A stretch of 64,000 nt of DNA from Cypionkella sp049896245. Lineage in GTDB: Bacteria; Pseudomonadota; Alphaproteobacteria; Rhodobacterales; Rhodobacteraceae. This document shows, piece after piece, positions 36,371 through 44,941 of this stretch (its first letter is position 1; each line of letters opens with the position of its first letter). The notes beneath the pieces were generated by a model. That model searched no databases, was not told the DNA's origin, and saw only the letters and a list, made by a program, of their open reading frames with translations. The translations under genes were made by a program, and so were the position numbers. The DNA lies in the NCBI RefSeq assembly GCF_049896245.1, contig NZ_JAFCTX010000025.1:6524-70523 (forward strand), read 5' to 3'.

Positions 36371-37954
36371 ATGGACATGCCTGTTGTCGAGACTGGGCGC
36401 GTGATCATTGTTGGCGCTGGTCTGGGCGCGCTTTATGCCGCGCTGCATCTTGCGCCGCATCCGGTGGTGATGATCTCACCCGAGGCTTTGGGGCAGGGGG
36501 CGAGTTCGGCTTGGGCGCAGGGCGGAATTGCGGCGGCGATGGCTGCGGGGGACAGTCCTGCGGCTCATGCGGCGGATACTGTGCGCGCCGGGGCGGGCAC
36601 GGTGGATGCCGAGGTGGCCGCAAGTGTCACCGCCGAGGCACGGGCGCATATTCTGGAACTGACCGCACTGGGGACGCCGTTTGATCGCGATGCGCAGGGC
36701 GGCTATGTGCTGTCACGAGAGGCAGCGCATGGCTTGGCGCGGGTGGTGCGGGTGCGTGGTGATCAGGCCGGGCGCGAGATCATGGCGGCGCTGATTGCCG
36801 AAGTGGCGCGCACGCCCTCGGTGCAGGTGCTGGAAGGCGTGATGGCGGAGGGCTTGCAGGTGCAGGCGGGCCGGGTGACGGGCGTGGCGGTGGCTGCTGC
36901 GGACGGTGGTGGCGCTCCGGTCATGCTGCGCGGGGCGGCGGTGCTGCTGGCGGGCGGTGGCTCGGGTGGGCTCTATGCGCTGACCACCAATCCGCCGCGC
37001 ATCCGGGGGCAGGTGATCGGCATGGCGGCGCGGGCGGGCGCGGTGATTGCCGATGCCGAGTTCGTGCAGTTTCATCCGACCGCGATTGATGTAGGCGAAG
37101 ACCCGGCCCCTTTGGCGACCGAGGCGTTGCGGGGTGAAGGTGCTACGCTGATCAATCGCGATGGCGTGCGGTTCATGCAGGCGGTGCATCGCGATGCCGA
37201 ACTTGCGCCGCGCGATATCGTCGCCCGCGCGATCTTTGCCGAAACCCAAGCCGGACGCCGCCCGATGCTGGATACCCGCGCCGCGATTGGGGCCGAAATT
37301 GTGGACCGCTTTCCCGCTGTCGTCGCGGCCTGCCAGCGGGGTGGGATTGATCCGGTGACGCAGCCTATTCCGGTGGCCGCCGCTGCGCATTACCATATGG
37401 GCGGCATTGCGGTTTCCAGCACAGGGCGCAGCAGTCTGGCGGGGCTTTGGGCTTGCGGTGAAGCCAGCGCGACGGGGCTACATGGCGCGAACCGGCTGGC
37501 CTCGAATGGCTTGCTGGAGGCTTTGGTTTATGGTCGCCGCGTGGCGCAGGACATTGCGCAGGACCGATTTGGGCAACGATCGGGGGATGCGGTGGCGCCG
37601 TTGGTGGTCTTGCCACTGGTCCGCGGTGGACGGCGGCCCGACCCTGATCTGATTGCGCAACTGCGGCAACTGATGACGGAACATGTCGGCGTGGTGCGCG
37701 ATGCGGCCGGATTGAAAACCGCGCTGCGCCGGATCGCTGTGCTGGAAGCGCAGGCTTTGGGTGACGCGAATGTGCTGAACATGACCGCCACCGCCACGCT
37801 GATTGCCGCCGCCGCCCTGCTGCGCGAAGAATCGCGGGGGGCGCATTGCCGCAGTGATTTTCCTGTGGCCAACCCTGCATTGGCGCGACCAAGCCGCCTG
37901 ACCTTGGCCGAGGCGTTGGCGCTGCGGCAAACCATATCGGAGGCTTTAGAATGA
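36371..37954 (+). CDS. nadB: L-aspartate oxidase
   Basis: This FAD enzyme makes iminoaspartate for NadA. The 527-residue protein belongs to the fumarate-reductase flavoprotein family, with VIIVGAGLGALYAALH (FAD binding), SSAWAQGGIAAAM, AEFVQFHPTAID, and YHMGGIAV followed by LWACGEASATGLHGANRLAS. It begins four bases after nadA and overlaps nadC by four bases. Confidence 0.95.
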   Translation: MDMPVVETGRVIIVGAGLGALYAALHLAPHPVVMISPEALGQGASSAWAQGGIAAAMAAGDSPAAHAADTVRAGAGTVDAEVAASVTAEARAHILELTALGTPFDRDAQGGYVLSREAAHGLARVVRVRGDQAGREIMAALIAEVARTPSVQVLEGVMAEGLQVQAGRVTGVAVAAADGGGAPVMLRGAAVLLAGGGSGGLYALTTNPPRIRGQVIGMAARAGAVIADAEFVQFHPTAIDVGEDPAPLATEALRGEGATLINRDGVRFMQAVHRDAELAPRDIVARAIFAETQAGRRPMLDTRAAIGAEIVDRFPAVVAACQRGGIDPVTQPIPVAAAAHYHMGGIAVSSTGRSSLAGLWACGEASATGLHGANRLASNGLLEALVYGRRVAQDIAQDRFGQRSGDAVAPLVVLPLVRGGRRPDPDLIAQLRQLMTEHVGVVRDAAGLKTALRRIAVLEAQALGDANVLNMTATATLIAAAALLREESRGAHCRSDFPVANPALARPSRLTLAEALALRQTISEALE

Positions 37955-38802
37955 CCGGATTTGCCCCGATGCCCGATCTGCTGCTGGAACCTTTGGTGCG
38001 GGCGGCGCTGATCGAAGATCTTGGCCCGAACGGCGATATCACAAGCCGCGCGGTGATTCCGGCCAGCACGCGCTACCGGGCCCGCCTGAACGCGCGTGAA
38101 GCGGGGGTGGTGTCGGGGATGCAGCTGGCGACGATTGCGTTTCGGCTGGTGGACCCGGCGCTGGTGGTGACTTTGCACCGCGCGGATGGCAGCACCTGCG
38201 CGCCGGGTGATCTGCTGATGGAGATTGAGGGCGCTGCGGCCTCGATCCTGTCGGGCGAGCGGGTTGCGCTGAATTTTGCCGGGCGGCTTTCGGGTATCGC
38301 CACGCTCACCGCCGCCTTTGTGGCGCAGGCGGCAGGCACCGCCACCCGCATCACCTGCACCCGCAAGACCACGCCGGGGCTGCGGATGGTGGAAAAGGCC
38401 GCCGTGCTGCATGGCGGTGGGTTTAACCACCGCTTCGGGCTGTCGGATTCTATCCTGATCAAGGACAACCACATTGCGGCGGCGGGCGGGATTAGCGCGG
38501 TGCTGACGGCGGCGCGGGCGGCGGTTTCACATATGATGAAGGTGGAGATCGAGGTCGATACGCTGGCGCAACTGGCCGAGGTGTTGGCGCTTGGCGGCGC
38601 GGATGTGGTGCTGTTGGACAATATGGACACGCCCACGCTGTGGCAAGCGGTTGAGATGGTGGCGGGGCGGTTGGTGACGGAAGCCTCGGGCAATATGGCG
38701 CTGTCCCGGATTGCGGAAGTTGCGGCGACGGGGGTTGATTATATCTCGGTCGGGGCGTTGACCCATTCAGCGCGGGCGCTGGATCTGGGGCTGGATTTCT
38801 GA
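37951..38802 (+). CDS. nadC: Nicotinate-nucleotide pyrophosphorylase (carboxylating)
   Basis: It converts quinolinate and PRPP into nicotinate mononucleotide. The 283-residue protein shows LIEDLGPNGDITSRAV, ALNFAGRLSGIAT, CTRKTTPGLRMVEKAAV, GGGFNHRFGLSD and IKDNHI in the family order. It completes the three-gene de novo NAD pathway and starts inside the nadB stop (ATGA). Confidence 0.96.
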   Translation: MTGFAPMPDLLLEPLVRAALIEDLGPNGDITSRAVIPASTRYRARLNAREAGVVSGMQLATIAFRLVDPALVVTLHRADGSTCAPGDLLMEIEGAAASILSGERVALNFAGRLSGIATLTAAFVAQAAGTATRITCTRKTTPGLRMVEKAAVLHGGGFNHRFGLSDSILIKDNHIAAAGGISAVLTAARAAVSHMMKVEIEVDTLAQLAEVLALGGADVVLLDNMDTPTLWQAVEMVAGRLVTEASGNMALSRIAEVAATGVDYISVGALTHSARALDLGLDF

Positions 38803-38983
38803 GACCTGAGATCAGAGTGTCTGAGCCTGACTGCGACCGGGTCGGGTGAAATCTTGTTGGGAAACGAGATATTTCGCCGAATTGGATTTGAGTGTGCGAT
38901 TGCTTTGGCCGCAGCCATAAAGATTTTCTGCCACGGCAAAACAGGGGACTGCGGGGCCGGGGCCACCAGGAAGGGCGGGCAGC

Positions 38984-39937
38984 ATGAGCGCCAAGCAACG
39001 TATGAACGACGGTATCCGCGCCGCCAGAGATCTGGTTGCAAAGGGCGACTTCGATGCCGCGACGACGATTTTGGCCGCGCTGACCGCAGATCGCGAGATC
39101 GCGGCCTTGCCCGCGCAGACTTCGTTGGGCTTGCCGCGCAGGCTTCATGCGGCGCGGTTACATCTGGCGAAGGCGCTGGGCGATCCTGTCGCGCGGGCGG
39201 GGTATCAGTTTCATCTGGTGCCACCACCAGAGGTGCTTGCGCCGTTGTTTCGGTTTTCCACCGCCGAGCAGCAGGCGATCACTATCGTCAATCGCAAGCC
39301 TGTGCCGCGGGTGATCCATCAGATCTGGATAGGTAGCCTGCCTGTCCCCGTTGGGGTGGCGGCATGGCGGCGTCATGCAGGGTTGCAGGGGTATCAGTAT
39401 AGGTTGTGGCAAGAGGCGGATTTGGCGCGTTTGGGTCTGCCCGATCAGCCTGTTTATGCAGCGATGCTGGCGCGGGGGGATTATCCCGGTGCGGTGGATG
39501 TGGCGCGCTATGCGATTTTGGCGGCTGAGGGTGGGATTTATCTGGATTGCGATTGGTATCCGGCGCGGGATGATATCAGTTTTCATGACGTGCTGCCGTT
39601 GATCGGCCTGACCGCTTGGGCCGAGACGGTGCCGCGTCAGACCGGCCTTGGCGGTTTGCTATTGGGCAATTCGTTTGTCGCCACGCCGCCGGACCATCCG
39701 GCGCTGCATCGGCTGAATCAGCGGTTGCCGCAGGTGCTGGCTCTGCTGCTGGAGGCTCCGGCATGGTGGTCAACCGGGCCGCTGGTGTTCACCCTGGCGG
39801 TGCGGGGTGGGGCGGTCAGCGTGGCACCGCAGACATTGGTTGCGGGGGTGATGGCCGACCGTGCGGCTATGGCCGAGGTGGAGGCGCTGCGGGCGCAGGT
39901 GGAGGACGGTCTGCTGATCGCGTGGAAATCATGGTGA
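38984..39937 (+). CDS. Glycosyltransferase with sugar-binding DXD motif (capsular type)
   Basis: The 317-residue protein resembles GT32-like transferases. It has VIHQIWIGSLPVP at the start of the catalytic part, a VDVARYAILAAEGGIYLDCDW stretch whose DCD matches the metal and nucleotide-sugar binding DXD, and WWSTGPLVFTL near the end. The first 90 residues are helical and of unknown role. AGGGCGGG lies before the ATG. It overlaps the end of the convergent deacetylase gene by nine bases. Confidence 0.85.
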   Translation: MSAKQRMNDGIRAARDLVAKGDFDAATTILAALTADREIAALPAQTSLGLPRRLHAARLHLAKALGDPVARAGYQFHLVPPPEVLAPLFRFSTAEQQAITIVNRKPVPRVIHQIWIGSLPVPVGVAAWRRHAGLQGYQYRLWQEADLARLGLPDQPVYAAMLARGDYPGAVDVARYAILAAEGGIYLDCDWYPARDDISFHDVLPLIGLTAWAETVPRQTGLGGLLLGNSFVATPPDHPALHRLNQRLPQVLALLLEAPAWWSTGPLVFTLAVRGGAVSVAPQTLVAGVMADRAAMAEVEALRAQVEDGLLIAWKSW

Positions 39938-40654
39938 GGCGATAAGCGTGGGCAGGCCGAACCAGCGGCAGCCGGGATGATTGGCGGTCAGGGCAAACAA
40001 CCGTGTGAGAAAGCTCCAGACCTGCGCATCATGCACGAGGTGGTGGGTCAGCAGGCCAATCGGGGCATCGCTGCGTGCCATGGCTTGCGCAATTTCATTC
40101 ATTAGCACCGTGTCGGGGCGGCCAGAGCGGGTGCCGCGCCAGTCGATCACATCGACATGGGTGTTGTAGAGGGGCAGGTCGGCGGTGGCCTCGGGGCCAA
40201 AGACCGAAAGGGCTTTGAAGCCGAGGGCGGGAAGGCCCGCGACGACTTGTGGGGCGATGCGGTTCCACGGCGGCACCAGCACAGGCGTGAAATGCTGGGG
40301 GTGCAGCTGCGCGAGATGGCTAAAGCCGCGCGCGAGTTCGTCCAGTACCTGAGGGGCGGGGCGGTGCGGGCCGAGTTCTTGCTTTTTCTCGAAAGCGGGG
40401 GCGTGGTTGGTATGCGACCAGCCATGCACGGCGACGGAAACGGCTTGCGCAGTATCCAGCCGTTTGGCCAGTGCCGGGCCGGAATGGGCGGGGATGACGG
40501 CGAGCGTGACGGGGACGTGTGCGGCTTCGGTCAGGGAGAGCAGGTGGTCGAGTTCCGCGCTGGGCGCTATGGCATCATCATCGCGCAGCCACAGTTTTGC
40601 AGGACTTCCGTTGGCAGCGCGTAGATCGAGAGCGCGGATCAGGGCTTCGGTCAT
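39929..40654 (-). CDS. Polysaccharide deacetylase family protein
   Basis: The 241-residue protein has the NodB-like fold features LWLRDDDAIAPS (catalytic and metal-binding aspartates), VAVHGWSHTNH (metal-binding histidines) and LVPPWNRI. No signal peptide is visible, so it may act on a cytoplasmic or lipid-linked glycan. It shares a four-base overlap with the upstream glycosyltransferase gene on the same strand. Confidence 0.87.
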   Translation of the reverse strand: MTEALIRALDLRAANGSPAKLWLRDDDAIAPSAELDHLLSLTEAAHVPVTLAVIPAHSGPALAKRLDTAQAVSVAVHGWSHTNHAPAFEKKQELGPHRPAPQVLDELARGFSHLAQLHPQHFTPVLVPPWNRIAPQVVAGLPALGFKALSVFGPEATADLPLYNTHVDVIDWRGTRSGRPDTVLMNEIAQAMARSDAPIGLLTHHLVHDAQVWSFLTRLFALTANHPGCRWFGLPTLIASP

Positions 40655-41766
40655 GGTTTGCCCTCGACTATGGTTTGCAGCAGGGTGTTCAGGCGCTGGG
40701 CAGCGCCTGCTATGGAATGGTCGCGCAGAACGCGCAGCCGGGCGGCTTGGCCCATGCGGTGCTGAAGGTCGGGGTCAGTCAGGAGGTGCAGGGTGGCTGC
40801 TGCCGCCGCTGCATCGTCGCCCGGATCAGTGAGGAAGCCTGTTACGCCATCGGCCACCACTTCGGGCACGCCTGCGGTGCGTTGCGCTATGACGGGGACG
40901 CCTGCGGCTTGCGCCTCTAGGTAGGCGAGACCGTAGGCCTCGCCACAACCGGGCCAGATATAGGCCGAGGCGCGGGCCAGAGTTGCGGCGATCTGCGGCC
41001 GGGATTGCTGGCCCAGCCATGTCAGACGAGCCGGTGGCAGGTGTGCGAACATCGCCTGCACCTCGGCGCGCTGCGGCCCGTCGCCGATGACGGTGAGATA
41101 CCAGTGTAGGCTGGGCGGCAACAGGGCCAGCGTTGCGGCGAGGCGGCGGTAGCTTTCCGTTTTGTCGCCTGCCCGCATCATCGCAACCGTCACCAGATGG
41201 CCGGATTTCGGGTTGGGCAGGGCGGAGAAGGCATCGGGCTCTATGAAGGGCGGAAACCGGGCCAGTTGGGCGGTGGGGGTGGCGTCTTGCAGACCATTCA
41301 TATCGCGGGCAGTCAGGCAGAGGTTCAGATTGGCTTGCTGCACGGCGATTCTCACATGGGCCTGCGTCTCGGCCCAGATGCCGATGTTGCGGCGTGTGGA
41401 TAGCGAGGCTTCCACCGTGACATAGGGTAGTGCGAAACGCTGAGCGAGGCGGGGGCCAAGCAGGTCGGGGGCTTTGTAATAGGGGTGGTAGCAGAGCCAA
41501 AGATCGGGCGGCTGACCGGCCAAGAGGGCGACGATCCGGTTGGACTCGAGTGCGGCGTCAGTGAGTAGTTTGGCCCAGCCTATGAGGTCTTGCGGGTCGC
41601 CAAGATAGGCGCGCAGGTCTGAGGCGAGATCCACCTGATGCCCTGCTTGCTCCATGCAGCGGACCAACAGTTGCGCCATCAGGCGATCTCCCGAGGGCAC
41701 CGGATGCGTCGGAGCCTTCAAAGGCGCGTAAAAGGCGATCCGCAGGCGGCGGGTGGGCGGCGTCAT
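40651..41766 (-). CDS. Glycosyltransferase family 4 protein
   Basis: The 371-residue GT-B enzyme has an N-terminal acceptor domain (RLRIAFYAPLKAP; PSGDRLMAQLLVR) and a C-terminal domain with VTVAMMRAGDKTESY and the donor-binding stretch GEAYGLAYLEAQAAGVPVIA, which supplies the E-x7-E type motif. I start it at the ATG at 41766; the longer frame upstream reads through the divergent promoter region and looks noncoding. It is coupled to the deacetylase gene. Confidence 0.9.
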   Translation of the reverse strand: MTPPTRRLRIAFYAPLKAPTHPVPSGDRLMAQLLVRCMEQAGHQVDLASDLRAYLGDPQDLIGWAKLLTDAALESNRIVALLAGQPPDLWLCYHPYYKAPDLLGPRLAQRFALPYVTVEASLSTRRNIGIWAETQAHVRIAVQQANLNLCLTARDMNGLQDATPTAQLARFPPFIEPDAFSALPNPKSGHLVTVAMMRAGDKTESYRRLAATLALLPPSLHWYLTVIGDGPQRAEVQAMFAHLPPARLTWLGQQSRPQIAATLARASAYIWPGCGEAYGLAYLEAQAAGVPVIAQRTAGVPEVVADGVTGFLTDPGDDAAAAAATLHLLTDPDLQHRMGQAARLRVLRDHSIAGAAQRLNTLLQTIVEGKP

Positions 41767-41930
41767 CGGGTAATGTTCCCAGTGGATAGCAGGTCTGCGC
41801 CAAGGGTAAGCGCAAAGCTGGTGCGGGGCGACAGGAATCGACCGCCCCCGCCCGTGTGCCGCCGCTAACCTTGACAGCATTGGCAAACTGGCCCATTTCC
41901 AGATCAGCCTTTGCCATGGCGGAGTGACCC

Positions 41931-43259
41931 TTGCCCCTATCCCAACTTCTTGAAAACATCACCAGCCGAGCCGCCCGCGTTGGGGTGATCGGTCTGGGTT
42001 ACGTCGGCCTGCCGCTGGCGATCACCGCCGCGCGGGCCGGGTTTCGGGTGACCGGGTTTGACACCGATCCCGCCAAGATCACCGCCGTTGAGGCCCGCAG
42101 AAGCTATATCGAGGCGGTGCCGGATGCGGTGCTGGCGGATGAGGTGGCCGCAGGGCGGTTCACGGCGACGGCGGATTTCGCTGGGCTTGGGCTGTGCGAT
42201 GTGATCGTGATTTGCGTGCCGACGCCGCTGACGCGGCACCGTGAGCCGGACCTGTCTTTCATCACCCGCACCTGCGACGACATCGCCAAGACGTTGCGCG
42301 TGGGGCAGATGATTGTATTGGAATCGACCACCTATCCGGGCACGACCGATGGCCCGGTGAAGCGTATTCTTGAGGCGGGCGGCCTGGTTTCGGGAAAAGA
42401 TTTCTACCTTGGGTTTTCGCCTGAACGCGAAGATCCGGGCAATCGGGCTTTTGACACCTCGACCATTCCCAAGGTGGTGGCAGGCGATGGTGTTGACGCG
42501 GGGCGTCTGGTGGAGGCGTTTTATGGGGCGGTGGTCAAGACCGTCGTTCCGGTGTCGTCGACCGCGACCGCCGAGGCGGTGAAGCTGACTGAAAATGTTT
42601 TTCGTGCCGTCAACATCGCCTTGGTGAATGAGTTGAAGGTGATATACGAGGCGATGGGCGTAGATATCTGGGAAGTGATAGAGGCCGCTAAGACCAAGCC
42701 TTTCGGCTATATGCCGTTCTACCCCGGCCCTGGTTTGGGCGGCCATTGCATCCCGATTGACCCGTTTTATCTGACGTGGAAAGCGCGGGAATATGACATT
42801 CCGACGCGGTTTATTGAGTTGGCGGGAGAGATCAACTCGGGGATGCCGCGCCATGTGGTGCAGAGGGTGGCCGAGGCATTGGATCAGCGGTTGGGGCTGG
42901 CGTTAAGCCGATCCAAGGTGTTGGTGATTGGGCTGGCCTATAAGAAAAACGTGCCGGATATTCGCGAAAGTCCGTCGCTGAAACTGATCGAGTTGATTGA
43001 GGAGCGCGGCGGGCAGGCGGCTTATCATGATCCGTTTGTGGCCGAGATTCCGAAGACGCGGGCTTATGGTGCGTTGATGGGGCGCAAATCGGCGGCGTTT
43101 GATCAAGTTACGGTGGGCGGCTTTGACGCGGTGCTGATCGCGACCGATCATGATGGGTTGGACTATGCGGGGCTGGCACAGTGGTCGCGGCTGATCATTG
43201 ACACCCGCAATGTGTTTGCGCGCAATGGGATCGTGTCGGATCATGTGGTGAAGGCCTAA
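41931..43259 (+). CDS. Nucleotide sugar dehydrogenase (UDP-N-acetylhexosamine type)
   Basis: It oxidises a UDP-sugar twice at C6 to the uronate using NAD. The 442-residue protein shows VGVIGLGYVGLPLAITAA, GFSPEREDPGN, NVFRAVNIALVNELK, the active-site cysteine in GPGLGGHCIPIDPFYLTW, and IGLAYKKNVPDIRESPS. It resembles the WbpA/TuaD group, so UDP-GlcNAc 6-dehydrogenase is the best guess. The start is a TTG at 41931 with GGAG six bases upstream. It begins three bases before the metallophosphoesterase gene. Confidence 0.92.
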   Translation: MPLSQLLENITSRAARVGVIGLGYVGLPLAITAARAGFRVTGFDTDPAKITAVEARRSYIEAVPDAVLADEVAAGRFTATADFAGLGLCDVIVICVPTPLTRHREPDLSFITRTCDDIAKTLRVGQMIVLESTTYPGTTDGPVKRILEAGGLVSGKDFYLGFSPEREDPGNRAFDTSTIPKVVAGDGVDAGRLVEAFYGAVVKTVVPVSSTATAEAVKLTENVFRAVNIALVNELKVIYEAMGVDIWEVIEAAKTKPFGYMPFYPGPGLGGHCIPIDPFYLTWKAREYDIPTRFIELAGEINSGMPRHVVQRVAEALDQRLGLALSRSKVLVIGLAYKKNVPDIRESPSLKLIELIEERGGQAAYHDPFVAEIPKTRAYGALMGRKSAAFDQVTVGGFDAVLIATDHDGLDYAGLAQWSRLIIDTRNVFARNGIVSDHVVKA

Positions 43260-43261
43260 GG

Positions 43262-44941
43262 ATGGCACCCTACGCGGTTGCCGTACTTGCTGATGCACAT
43301 TTCCACGATCCGGGTGGGGAATTCGGCGGCGCGGGGATTGTTGTTGACGGCAAGCGTCTTGCCTTGCGCAGTTGGGCTGATACGCGGATTGCGGCGCGGG
43401 CGTTCAATGAAACCGCCGGGGTGCTGCGGGCTGCATTGGAGAAGGTCGCCGCTGCGGGGGTGCGGCATGTGGTTCTGGCGGGGGATTATTCCGACGACGG
43501 GCAGGCCGAGAACATGCGGCGGCTGGTTGACGTGTTGCAGCGGTTTGAGCATCGGTATGGGCTGCGGTTTTATGTCATTCCCGGCAACCATGATCTCTAT
43601 GGCCCGCATGGCAAGGATGTGACGACGCGGTTTGTCTCGGCACCGGGGCAAACCGTGATGGTGACGAGCGATGCGGAGCAAGCGGCGTTGGACGTCTCGG
43701 CCATTCTGACGCCAGCGATGCGCTGCGGCGGGCAGCCTGCGGCATTGCTGCCGATGGCGCGGTTCGGGCTGTTTCGCCAGCCGGAGTATCTGCATTGGGA
43801 AAGTCCGTTTGACGCGGATGATCGGCCTGAAGCGCGGATGTATGAGGCGGTAGCCAAGGATGGCTCGGTGACGCAGCGGCTGATGGATGCGTCTTATCTG
43901 GTAGAGCCGGAGCCGGGGCTGTGGCTGTTGATGATCGACGCCAATGTGTTCGAGCCACGCGCGGGGCGGCCCGATGCGACGCGCAAGAAGGCGTTCATTG
44001 GCCCGTCGGATGCTGGCTGGAACGCAGTGCTGCGGGTCAAGCCGTTCTTGCCGGATTGGATTGCTGATGTGACTGCGCGGGCGGCGGCGCTGGGCAAGAC
44101 ATTGATCAGCGTCTCGCATTATCCGGTGTTGGACCCGTTTCAGGACGGGGCGGGATCAGAGCGGGCGTTGTTTGGCGAAACAGCAATTGTGCGGCGCACC
44201 CCCGGCCCGCAGGTCGCACAAGCGTTGATCGACGCTGGGCTGCGCTGGCATATCGGCGGGCATATGCATGTCAATGCCACCACGCGCACGGCGGATGGGC
44301 GGCTGACCGATCTGTCGCTGCCCTCGCTGGTGGCCTTTCCTGCGGCGTTCAAGATCATTCATGCCAGCGTCGATTTAGTCAGCGTCGAGACGATCTCGCT
44401 GGAGCATGTGCTGCCCGATCCTGACATTTCGGCGGTGTATCGGGCGGAGGGGCAAGAGGTTGTCCTGCCGTTGGGGGCAATGTTGGCGGCGCAACGGCGG
44501 GCGCATGTGCTGGAGCGGCGGTTGCTGCATGATTGGCCGCCTGCGGTGCTGGCGCTGGTTGAGGGTCGGGATGTGGGGTTTTTGGTGGAACTCGTCGGGG
44601 GGGAGGTTGCGGCATTTGTGTCGCGGCATGGGTTGGGTGTTGCGGCGATTTCCGCCTGCCCGTTTGCCGACTTGATCGCCGATGCTTACCTGATCAAAGT
44701 CGCCGGGCCTTTGTCTGTGGACTGGATTGCGGCGGACAGGCTGGCTTTATGTCGCGCGCTTGCGGCGGATTATGGCGATGCCAGTGCCGATCCACGCCAG
44801 GGCCCGTGTGGGTTTTTGCAGCGGTTTCTCTCGGTGCTGCAGCTGTCATTGGATCGGGTGGACGCGGGGGATAGCGCTATTCTGCCGGTTGCGGCAGGCT
44901 TGTCGCGCGCGCTGCCACCACGATATCCAACGGCTGGCTGA
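43262..44941 (+). CDS. Metallophosphoesterase with long C-terminal extension
   Basis: The 559-residue protein carries all calcineurin-like phosphoesterase motifs: LADAHFHD, LAGDYSDDG, IPGNHDLYG, SVSHYP and GGHMHVN. The first 380 residues hold the enzyme; the last 180 match nothing I recognise. Substrate is unknown. It follows the UDP-sugar dehydrogenase by two bases, suggesting a polysaccharide role, but its 3' end overlaps the convergent cyclase gene by 65 bases, and cyclic-nucleotide phosphodiesterase activity is also conceivable. Confidence 0.85.
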   Translation: MAPYAVAVLADAHFHDPGGEFGGAGIVVDGKRLALRSWADTRIAARAFNETAGVLRAALEKVAAAGVRHVVLAGDYSDDGQAENMRRLVDVLQRFEHRYGLRFYVIPGNHDLYGPHGKDVTTRFVSAPGQTVMVTSDAEQAALDVSAILTPAMRCGGQPAALLPMARFGLFRQPEYLHWESPFDADDRPEARMYEAVAKDGSVTQRLMDASYLVEPEPGLWLLMIDANVFEPRAGRPDATRKKAFIGPSDAGWNAVLRVKPFLPDWIADVTARAAALGKTLISVSHYPVLDPFQDGAGSERALFGETAIVRRTPGPQVAQALIDAGLRWHIGGHMHVNATTRTADGRLTDLSLPSLVAFPAAFKIIHASVDLVSVETISLEHVLPDPDISAVYRAEGQEVVLPLGAMLAAQRRAHVLERRLLHDWPPAVLALVEGRDVGFLVELVGGEVAAFVSRHGLGVAAISACPFADLIADAYLIKVAGPLSVDWIAADRLALCRALAADYGDASADPRQGPCGFLQRFLSVLQLSLDRVDAGDSAILPVAAGLSRALPPRYPTAG